Shown piece after piece: positions 13,001 through 22,666 of a stretch of DNA of 64,000 bases; position 1 is the first letter of the stretch; every line of letters begins with the position of its first letter. The notes under the pieces were generated by a model. The model was not told the DNA's origin, searched no databases, and saw only the letters and a list, made by a program, of their open reading frames with translations. The stretch is from NCBI RefSeq assembly GCF_949628215.1, contig NC_134286.1:2170001-2234000 (forward strand), read 5' to 3'. The position numbers and the translations under genes are program-made. The stretch is from Phalacrocorax aristotelis (taxonomy: Eukaryota > Chordata > Aves > Suliformes > Phalacrocoracidae).

Positions 13001-13710
13001 AAAAGTAATTCCAAAAAACTTCTGACCAGAGTCAAAAGAACCAAAGGGCACTGCTGAAATGAAAAAAATAATTACAAAAAGTTAGAAAGGAAAACCCTAC
13101 ATAGGTCTGACGGTGCAGTCAGCCTTACCAGTGGTGAAGAGCAGCCGGAAAGCTAATAGGGTATTTCTCTGCAAATAAAATACACACAGCTGTAGGAAGT
13201 CAAGCCTCTACTCTAAAGAGCACAAGCCCTACTACGTACCTGAAAATACACCTTGGTGATAACACAGTAACAGCCACAGGGAAACCGTCACCAGTCAGCA
13301 AACAGGTAGCTGGAGTTTATACCTTTAAGTAACTGCAGATCTGAACGGATGAAGCAAAGTATTTCAAACTGTGCCAAGATTTACAGGATGGGAACTGCAA
13401 GTTTCTACAGGGAGTGCACGTGCTCCAAGATTCTGAAATTCAGGTTAAGTAACTGGATAACAGAGTACAATTCTTCTCTGTGGGACCAATTTGGTCTTGA
13501 AGTGGAACAGAAAACTGAATCCGGTTTATGGTAATTTTTTCCCCCACAAAAGAAACAAGTTCTGCCCATTTATTTATTCAATTTCAGGTGAAAAGTTCTG
13601 TTTCAAAGAATGGAAACAATCCAAAGAAGTAGCTATTGTACGTGCAGACGAGCCACCGCAGTAGGAACACATATTCCATAGCACCTTGCTCCTCTGAGTC
13701 TCCTCCCTAC

Positions 13711-13742
13711 AGCGAGGAATAGCTTGTTCATAGCGAGGAATA
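13711..13742 (+). repeat. Partial 20-bp-spaced direct duplication
   Basis: The string AGCGAGGAATA occurs at 13,711-13,721 and again about 21 bp later, from 13,732. It looks like a small local tandem duplication within FNDC3C intron 1. No function is evident. Confidence 0.7.
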
Positions 13743-16658
13743 AATATCTGACGTATTTTAAAAAGCTTTTCTTACAATCTTCAAGAGTAGGCAGAAGACC
13801 AGCCAGCAAAGCGGCGAATGTAAGCGTACCCTGAGCTTGGCTGGTCTACGTTGCCCTGCACGATGTGTTTCCAGACACATGACATGCCACGCTGTGCGCC
13901 GTACAGACGTGGATGTCAGTCTGCTGAGCCAGTGAAACCTCCTGGGATTATGCCAGGGAAGCACCAAAACTCAGGCCGTGTTGGTGCCAGAGCCATGTAG
14001 TACCTGTCCTAAATTAACCTAGAGAGCATTACGGAATGGCAGACAGGCGCACAAAGTCGGTACAGCTGGTACGACACAAACAGACTCTGATCCAAAAGTT
14101 ATCATCCAACGCTTGCATTCCAAATCTTAAAAAATAATTTTTTTTCTATTTTAAACCTAAGGGAGAGCAATCATCCAGATTGTTAAAACGGTAACAACGC
14201 TATTTCCAGGAAAGGCTTCCTACCATGAGACTGCTCAGAGCGGTCAGTTGTCGTCTAATCCAACAAAACAGAAGTAATATCAGGACTTCATAAGATTCAC
14301 ACAAGCGGGAGTTTGCTTTCAGGTTTCTGAAGGCACTAAGGCTGATGTCCCCCAGCTCTGATTCAGTCTGCTTCTGTGAGTCAGAAGCGTGCTTGATGTA
14401 TCCTCTCAATGTACGGATACACACAAGCTTTTTAAGAACTCTCTTACAAAACATGACTTCAAAAACAAGCACAAAAATACAGTGAAAGCAAAGGATTTCT
14501 CCAAATCGTAAGAGATTATGCAAACTTCAAGCAAGGAAGAATTATTCTGATACACAAACTGAAGACTGTTTTCCTTGCGCAACGTAAGATGATGTTCAGG
14601 CTGTAATGCTTTAGCTGCTCAGCGGATCAAATTAGTCTAGTTAAAACAGGTTCTACTTAAACCAGGGGCTAAAACACACCAATAAATTACCTAAATTACC
14701 ACATCTGAGCAGTCTCATGGTAACAGACCACGTGCATTTTTTTTAGTTCACGGAAAATGCAAGTATGAGATCATACACATGAGGTTTAAGCAAACAGACT
14801 TCACCCAGCGTTTGTGACAGGCCAGGAAAATGCATAACCATTATCAGAGTTCAGCTGATGTGTGCTAACACACTGAAATAATTTGCTTCTACGCCTGAGC
14901 TTTAAATATTTATTGGTAAATCGGTTAACCTGCTACGAGTTTGGGGACGTAATCACGCCTTTACATGAAAACCTAAGTGTAAATTATCACAGTTTTGAAG
15001 AGCTAAGGATGACGGTTTATATAGGTTTTTATCAAGTTTATATTTTAAGAAATCAGCATTAAAAAGCAAAATGGCAGTTTACAATACACCAAAAAGCTGT
15101 TTACATAATACATTCCAAAACAGAATAATTCTTCCAAATAATTATCACCCCTGACATTTTGAAATGCACAAAAATACATGATGTACATATATATGAAGCA
15201 AATTAAACCTTCTGATGGAAACAGTCATTCTGTTCAATACTAACACGTACCATGTACCATCTTTCAAGTACTTATATCCAAGCAAGTATTAAAGGCTGCC
15301 TTTATCCTTTCAAGTAACCATGGTATGACGAACCCAACCAGAGTTATCCGTTAATGGTACGGATTGCTTCCCTAGCCTGGAACACTTTAACACTTCACAT
15401 GGCAGAACTGAAAGCAACTGATCCCCATTAAAAGATATCAATGTTGAAGCTATTTAATAAAGCAGATAAAAAATACTTCATCCAAATTTATAATCCCTTA
15501 TTCAACGTGATTAAACCATTTTCCTCCCGAAACACCTGTTCAACTCAGGAGACTATAATATGGTTCCCAATTTTTTTTCTTTATGTCTTGTATGAAATCC
15601 ATCTGCTGATTGATCTTTCACTCACAGGAGACTTTCAACTTTTCTCCTCAAAGATTTGTACTTACGTAACTTCACATCACATTCTCTTCTACACGGATTA
15701 GCTACCATTCAGTTCTTTACTTGACTTCTCCTGCTGCATTAGACAGTTGCGAACCAAACAGGAAAGGGCTTGGGAAAACAGGGTAAACTGCTCTTCCCGA
15801 AGTTGAGACTAGCATATTACGCTTGAATTTCGGTGCACAGTCGTAACATGAAAACTAATTCTTCATTAGAGGGGACCGAACCTCAGCAAAAATACACCCC
15901 CATCACAGAAAAACTAAAATCTGATTGGACGCCTTTCAGTTCAATGGACAGCACATTATTGGTGACATAACGCAAAAATGCGATTTCATCTTCCAAGACA
16001 GCCGACACACGATTCCTTTCCTCAATGCGGCAGTTGTGTTAGGGCAAAGAATGCACTGTTGTAAGCTCTGCGCGCCAACATCACAGATACAGTGATCAAA
16101 ACCTTGTCAAAGGACAGGGTTAATTAGCGGCTGTGTAATAGCTGTGCAGTATCAATGGGTACCCATTTTGAGCAATATTAACAACTGCTCTCTTCTAATC
16201 CACAGACAGATCATGAAACATGTTTTCAGACATATGAGTCTCCACCAACGCAACAGGTGGTTCTATACATAAACATTCTTTGCAGAAAAAGCTTGATGAT
16301 GGTCTTCAGGACATCCTGACACCAACCCTCTAAAAGATGAAACAACTACTTTGTGTCTTTACATCAAAAAGGTGATTTCTGATTCACAAATACTTTATAG
16401 TGCATCTGCTTATTCTCCCCCCTGCGTAAAATGCACCATTCCAGCCATCGGCTTATAAAGTTTGTCTTTACTTTTGGCTACTTTTATTTTTAAGAATGCA
16501 GTTGCCATGGTTTCATAAGGCTCTTGCAGCATTGTAAATCAGAAGATAATTCACAGGAATCTTCATTAAAAAAAAGGAAAGCTGGAGAATTCTTGCTCCC
16601 ACAAGTGCCACGCTGATGGCAGCTTTCTGACAGATCTCCTTCCGCTTTTCCAGCAGGT

Positions 16659-16712
16659 CAGTTCCGTGACCTGATCAATTCCATGACCGAGGAGCTCAAT
16701 TCCATGAACTCC
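16659..16712 (+). repeat. Three degenerate tandem units (17-21 bp)
   Basis: Three adjacent units begin CAGTTCCGTGACC (16,659), CAATTCCATGACC (16,676) and CAATTCCATGAACTCC (16,697). They look like a small degenerate tandem repeat inside intron 1. It is not part of any recognised repeat family and not clearly coding. Confidence 0.65.
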
Positions 16713-17046
16713 AACTAAAAACAACGTATCTGAGCAAGGCCACCTAGTCGGTCACTTATCAGTATGCTGCCACCCACTTCAGCTGTTTTCTACACAGGAA
16801 ATGCATTTCACTAAAAACAGAGTTTACTTTCTTTATCCAAAGGCCAATTATGCAAGTCTAAGACAAAACTTCCAGCTAAGGGGGTGGGATGAAGAGAGAG
16901 AGAGAAAGCCATGTGGAAATATTAATAAAACCAGTAATGTTTATGTGGAAATACCGAATCTCCTTTTACCTCAGGAACTCTATCGGTTCTTCCTTCCCTA
17001 ATTCATTTTTTACATTTGTTAATAACCTATCAAAAATTTTCTTCCA

Positions 17047-17067
17047 GGGGTGGGGGTGGGGTGGGGG
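17047..17067 (+). repeat. G-rich tract with G-quadruplex motif
   Basis: Four G runs of four to five, separated by single Ts (GGGGTGGGGGTGGGGTGGGG), satisfy the canonical four-tract quadruplex pattern on the plus strand. It lies in FNDC3C intron 1. Confidence 0.8.
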
Positions 17068-20000
17068 AAGAGCCCTAAGTTTTTAAGTCTGTCAAATACT
17101 TTTACATTATTTCACTTTAAAGCATTACTTAAGCGACTTAACAGGAAAAAACACTTCATAAAACCTGGGAGAATAGTAAGTTATGTCTAATTACCGTTGA
17201 CACTCTCCTGACTTGAATTTGCTCCTGTTGATAAGTGTCACACCGTCAGTGCCTGCTGTAGTATGAGCAATGTGCTGTACTGTCCCTCAGTCTTCCTTCT
17301 GCAGAGAAGAAAAAAGTAGCAGTAATTTTCTTTCTAGTGACTTGGAAGTCTTAAGGAAAAAGGTGCAGAAAACAACATACATTCAATAAAACAGCAAAAG
17401 ACATCAGAGAACAGCCAATGATTAACTAGAATCAGCAAATAAAACTCAAGGAAGACTCCACTGGGAAAGAACCAGAAGACCTCACGCAGCCGCCTTGCAT
17501 TTATTCAGTATGTACAGAATGCAAAACCTGACAACTGAGTAAACACTGCACATGCATTCAACGCCGTACTCACCAAAGACACGCCACTGCTTCAGCTACG
17601 GCCTAATTAGTGAAAGGTAACTTGAACGCTGTGAAGATGGTTCCCGTATGAAGGGCATTCTGTGGCAGTTCAGCACATTTACTTAGCTATCTACTCAATG
17701 CTCTATTCCTCTATATGACAATAAGGATGAAAAATACCAATTTCCAAAAAGTATGTGAATATAGCAAAATTTAAATTACCACGAACACATTTATACTCTG
17801 ATAGGGGACATAAAAATAAGACATAAATGGTACAATCTGGAAAACACAATCACAGTTTACTGTCACAGGGCAGCAGATGTTTACTCTAGAAACGGTTCCT
17901 CTAAAGATGCTCCACCAGGACCAGGTAATGAACAGCTTCAGTCCTCACTGAAGCCATTCAAGAGGTTATATTAAAAAATCATCACTTTTCTCAAGCTGGA
18001 TCCAGCACCAGACTCCGGTTCCTACACTGTTTGCACACTGAGGATTATAAATTGCACTGGTTTGGCTCTCCAGACTCGGGAAGGCCTTACAAATATTAAG
18101 TCAATTCCCAATATAGTTTTTCTAACGATAAGGCACAGGCACACATGCTCCGCAGTTTTAGTGGAACACTCCAAGAAATCACTGCCCCCGTAGCCGCCGA
18201 GGTAGTTCACAGACTGAGCTGGCTAACTTTGCACTCAGCCAGCCAGCAGAAGCTCACAGCTTCCTCCAGCAAACACAGCAGATCCATTGTTATTTTCCCC
18301 AGAAAGGTGATACTGTCTTGAAGCTGCAGATGTTTCCAAAGTCACAGCCTAATAAATGTTCCTCCTGAACTACTTTTAATAAGACACGGGCAAAAAAAAC
18401 ATAAAGCATCAGGCTCCGGTGCTGGAAAAGTGAATCTTGAGCTAACGGAGGCATTTTCTGCATCAATCAAGATATCAGGAACAAGAGCAGATTTACATTA
18501 AGATTGAAACAGACTACGGGCTCTGAGCCAGTGGTCTGTCTTTGCCGGTCAATACACAGAAAGGATTGTGTTAGCACCACTGAAAGAATAAATTATCGCT
18601 GCTTTTACAATAAGCTCTTCAAGAATGCAATAAAGGGTTCAGTGTGTGCTCCTCACTCAGGAATCCAAAACTTTTCAGTTAAGGTCTGGCTTGCAGCAAA
18701 GATAACAGCTGAAAACTAACCATCGTGACCTTGGTAAGCTTCATGACAACTTGCTAAAAACAGGTGAAAAAAATGAAAAGGTTACTTCTCTGATCTTCAC
18801 CAGCCTTGTGAAACCAGAGCAAGGAGCAACCACAATTTTAAATACCAATAGTTCAGACCCAATTGTTTTGAGATATAGCAAAATTAGAAGTGAGAAATGT
18901 CAATTTTATCCGTAAAGTCTCTCGACTGTCACAGTATTACTAATATTGAGTTGTTCTCATCTGCTTTCAGAGATAATTTAAAATTCTTCTCTGATTAAAT
19001 GAAACTATGACAGGAAATTAAGAAAGTATGTAGAGAAGAAAATTGGGATGCCATTCTTACAATATTGCATACCGGCTTACGACTTTGATGCAGAATCTTG
19101 TTAAGATTGCCTTCCCAGTTGTGGATTTTCTTAGAAGTTACAAGCTTCCTTCTACATTTTGACAAGAAGACTTCCAAGTTGGGGAAATAGCAGTCATCAA
19201 ATTGAAGTGCCACTTTCAGTCTTCCAAGCTTAAAACATGCATTTTAATTTGCCCGAGATTCACTCAAAGGGATTCAAAAAACTCTTTCAATAATGGGTGT
19301 ACAAATGGGTCTAACAAATACCTACACAGCACCGCTCCAACGTACTGCCTTCCCAGAGGGGTCTGCCAAGGCAAGGCACTCTCTCCTGTGAGCAGAACGC
19401 TGGAATTTATACCATTTGCACAGTACATATGAAATCTTGTTTTTTAAGGACTCACCAAACCTTTCCTAAAAATAAACATAAAAGATGAAAGACTCTTGGC
19501 ATGGGTGTGACAACCCACACAGTCAACACGATGCAAATGCTAGCCTCCAAAAAAACCCAAACAAAAGACCGTTAAAAGTGTTATACAGAACCTTTACGTT
19601 CAACTTCGTTGCAAATTTGGTTTCAGTACAACATGAAAGATGCAGTTTGTGATCAAGGCTTGCGGCAGGAAAAGCATTTGTGTAGACAAAGTTATCTTTA
19701 TTCTCTCTAAAGGTGCATACACTAGGACTTATTGTTTTAAACGATCCTAACATCCAATTCCTCAAAACCACTGGCAAGTAAAACACTGTAGTAAACTTAA
19801 CTACCAAACTTTACATACAAAAACAAGCCATCCCAACATAACGGGAATGAAGACAGCCTGCAATATGTAGCTTTGCAGATACGAAGCCCAAAGAGTTGAA
19901 ATTATTCCATTTCATTGTCAAAGTGCTGCTTAACTGCAGCTAAGACCAAGTTTTTCAAACACTTGCTGCAACAATACCAAGGCTACAAGCGAGCGAACAA

Positions 20001-20520
20001 CTTGTAATAGCTTGCTCCAGGAGACAGTTAAGACGGTCAATACAAGCCCTGTTTATTCACAGGCTGCTGTATTAAGAATCACAAACTAAGACCCAGGACA
20101 CCAAGGAACACAAAGTAGATCCCCTTCAACTCAGCTTTGTAGAATATTAGATTTATCTGATCCCAGCTAAGGACAAATTATTCCCAGACAACAACAGCAT
20201 TCCAAAACTTGCAGAGATTTGGAACACAGCAAGGTAAAAAGACCTTAAAGAGAGGACAGTGTAATAGCTGGCCGTTTTTCAACGTGTGTGATTACACACA
20301 CAGAGCCTTGAGAAAATCAACATCTTTCCTATTTTACCACCTTATCGTTTTTCACGTACAGATTACAAAAAACAAGGAGAGGAATGCAAGTGTGGGAAGC
20401 AACTCGAGTTTTGCTTCTTACTCACAAAGACACTGAACAAAACACTAAGTACTTTCTTCTACACTGGATATTAACTCCAAGGTCAATTTATTGGCTTAAA
20501 AAATACAGAGAGGATGCTTC

Positions 20521-20695
20521 CCTGGTTAAAATGCTAATCTGGGTCTCAGGAAATCTAGATTCAATTCCCTGCCTCACCACATACTTCCTGTGTGACCTTG
20601 GGCCATAAATATTCCGGTGCCTCAGTCTTTCCATCTGTGACTGAGATAGTATTTCCCTAATGAACCAAGTGTTAGAAAGATAAATACATTAGAAG
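20521..20695 (+). mobile_element. MIR-type SINE (ancient tRNA-derived CORE-SINE)
   Basis: The block contains, in order, CTAGATTCAATTCCCTGCCT, CACATACTTCCTGTGTGACC, TTGGGCC, GGTGCCTCAGTCTTTCCATC and TGTGACTGAGATAGTATTTCCC. These follow the MIR consensus segments GGGTTCGAATCCCGGCTCTG, ACTAGCTGTGTGACCTTGGG, GTGCCTCAGTTTCCTCATC and TGTAAAATGGGGATAATA. The copy is diverged but colinear over about 170 bp. It sits about 1.6 kb inside FNDC3C intron 1, antisense to the gene. Confidence 0.8.
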
Positions 20696-21476
20696 AACAT
20701 TAGAAATCACAGATCAGAGGCACAGGCGTACCGGGCTACCGAGGAACTTATCTGCAGCAGCGCTGTGCATCAATATTCACAACTAGGCAGCCGGCAAAGC
20801 AAGGAAGGACTGCCAGTGTTAAAAATCTTGCTGCCACAGAACAGAAAAGACATAAAAATGTTCGAAGAATGGATAGAAATGGAAACCTTAGTTACGAAAA
20901 TAAATTAGCTGTACAGAAAGCTTCCATCGTTCCAAGAAGTCTGAGCAGCAAGTTTTAAACGGAAACAAAACTCAGAAACCAGCTGAGAATGAACTGCTCA
21001 AGGAAGCAAATACACCTGCCAGCAATGCACTATTGCCCCGTTTTCTGAGACTGTGGCAACGTGCTGCGCACGAAGCACCTCAGATAAGAGGCGGCAGAGG
21101 GGCTGCTGAGGCTCGGGGGCCCCGAATCTCTGGGGACGCTCCCCCAGCCCTCCGCAGGAAAGCACCCCCACGCTGCTGAAGTCAACAGCCTTTTGTAAGG
21201 GGCGGTAAATAGGACCGCGCTGAAAAAGGGGTCACAGTAGGGTCCCCACCTTGGCTGCTGCCCCAAGGCAGAGGGGGGCGAAGCAGAAGGGGGTGGGTAG
21301 GTAAAAGATGGCCACCACCCAAACGATGGGTGACAGGGCTGACCTCCCCCTGCCCCGACCCCAGGAGGAGCTGGGGGAGGTGTCTGGTACTGGAGCCGCG
21401 AGGCAGCCAAGGGGAACAAGTAGAAGGCTACGTGGCATTTGCAGGCAGCGGCTCCGGCTGCCGAGGAGGGAGAACC

Positions 21477-21506
21477 GGGGGTGGGGGTGGGGGTGGGTGT
21501 AGGGGG
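21477..21506 (+). repeat. G-rich tract with strong G-quadruplex motif
   Basis: Consecutive G4-G6 runs separated by one to four bases (GGGGTGGGGGTGGGGGTGGG, then TGTAGGGGGG) lie at the intronic edge of the CpG island. The G-rich strand is the plus strand, which is the template strand for FNDC3C. Confidence 0.85.
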
Positions 21507-22266
21507 GCCGAGGGGGAAGCTGGGGAGCGGGGGGGGGTGAGTTCAGACCTCAGCCCGCTCTCCCCAAAGAAACAGAAGTTAAAGGAGAGAAAGGGGAAAG
21601 AGGGAGACGGGGAGTTCGGAGAAGGGAGTCAGGGGAGCCCGCTGGCGTCAGCCCCCGGCGGCGGGGAGGCACGGCGGGGCTCGCTGACCAGCAACCGGGA
21701 TCCCCCTGCACCCCAAACATCCCCACACACCCCGGGCAGCCCGCCCGCGCCCCGTGGGGCAGCCCGCGCGTACAGCCTTCCTCCGCCTCATCATCCTCCC
21801 CCCACATCCCGCGCTGCTCCCACCTGCGCCACGTCCACCCCCCAAACCCGCCCCATACGCCGGGGTGTCCCCACGACACCCGCCCCACACCCCGGGGTCC
21901 ACCTTCTCCCCTCAATCGCCTCACATGGCGGGCGGTCCCTCTCGTCCGCCCCGCCGCCGTCCCGCACCCCGCCGCCTCCCGCCACGGACGGGCCAGCACC
22001 CCGCCACCTCAGCCCGGCCTCCGCTCCCCACCGCGGGGCTCCGCTCCGTCCCCTCCCGCCGTCGCCGGCGGGTCGAAGCGGCCGCCAGCCCCGGCACTGC
22101 CCGCCGCGCCTTGGGTGGGGAACGCCTCTCTCCCCCGGCCCGGCCCGGCCCCGCCGCCCTCTTCCGCCCCTTGGCGGGCGGGAGGGCAAAGCGGGGTCCC
22201 ACGGGAGCGACCCCCGTCCCGCCCCGTCCCGTCCCGTGTCACGGCGGGCCCCGCGGCAGCACTGAC

Positions 22267-22345
22267 CGTACGCGGCGCCGCCGGCCCCCGCCTCAAGCCC
22301 GCCGCTGCCGACCGCCAACCGACCGCTCCGCCATGATGGAATGCG
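22267..22345 (-). other. Proposed FNDC3C non-coding exon 1
   Basis: Just downstream of the proximal NRF1/YY1-like cluster the minus strand runs to a donor reading TACG|GTCAGT (intron begins 22,266). A 13-codon upstream ORF starts at the ATG inside the YY1-like motif (22,334) and stops at 22,293, inside this exon. The start site is not visible from sequence alone and the 5' boundary is a guess. A more distal start near 22.67 kb would give a longer exon. Confidence 0.4.
22328..22340 (-). promoter_or_regulatory. YY1-like site, proximal
   Basis: The minus strand reads TCCATCATGGCGG, close to the YY1 promoter motif AANATGGCGG. YY1 sites of this type usually lie just downstream of TATA-less start sites, which fits a transcription start close to 22,345. 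Confidence 0.55.
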
Positions 22346-22350
22346 GGCAC

Positions 22351-22361
22351 TGCGCCTGCGC
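22351..22361 (-). promoter_or_regulatory. NRF1-like site
   Basis: The plus strand reads TGCGCCTGCGC, whose reverse complement GCGCAGGCGCA resembles the NRF1 palindrome with one change from GCGCATGCGC. It lies 10 bp upstream of the proximal YY1-like motif, a common arrangement in CpG-island promoters. Confidence 0.5.
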
Positions 22362-22653
22362 CGCCGGCCGGGGGCGGGCGGGCGGGCGCGCCAACCACAG
22401 CACGGGCCGAGCTCCGTCTTCACCCACCCCGCTCCCGCGGAAAGACGCGTGGGGGGGGCCGGTTACCCCGCAGGTGGCTGGCGGGCCAGGTCCGGGTGGG
22501 GCAGGGTGAAAGGGTCCGGAGTCCCCGAGGGGGGACGGTAGGGCTGGGGGGCGAGGGAGGGGACACAGCCGTTCGGGGCAGAGGTGGGTGGCAGCGATCG
22601 GAGAGGGAGGTGCCACGGTGGCCGGAGGGGGCGAGTGGCCGGCACCCACCGCC

Positions 22654-22666
22654 CCGCCATGATGGA
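22654..22666 (-). promoter_or_regulatory. YY1-like site, distal (exact copy of the proximal one)
   Basis: The same 13 bases as at 22,328-22,340 (TCCATCATGGCGG on the minus strand) recur 326 bp upstream. The ATG in this copy opens a 65-codon minus-strand ORF (22,660-22,463) with no recognisable domain. It may mark an alternative FNDC3C start site. Confidence 0.45.

Larger units (their letters stand above)
4431..22266 (-). other. FNDC3C intron 1 (about 17.8 kb)
   Basis: This interval lies between the proposed non-coding exon 1 donor (GTCAGT at 22,261-22,266) and the acceptor of the first coding exon near 4,430. FNDC3A and FNDC3B also have a non-coding first exon and a long first intron. The sequence is AT-rich by eye through most of its length. 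ORFs of 60-107 codons on both strands have no recognisable domain and look like chance. Features seen inside are two MIR-type SINE relics (about 10.0 and 20.6 kb), a CTT tract, C/G-rich runs at 5.57 and 17.05 kb, and small tandem duplications at 13.71 and 16.66 kb. No RNA gene was recognised. An extra 5' UTR exon here cannot be excluded. Confidence 0.55.

Noticed and set aside
21330..22265. 311-codon plus-strand ORF, and other long ORFs in all frames of the CpG island
   Set aside because: Proline/arginine/glycine-rich composition in every frame is what stop-poor GC-rich DNA gives. There is no domain and no splice logic, and it overlaps the promoter of a minus-strand gene.
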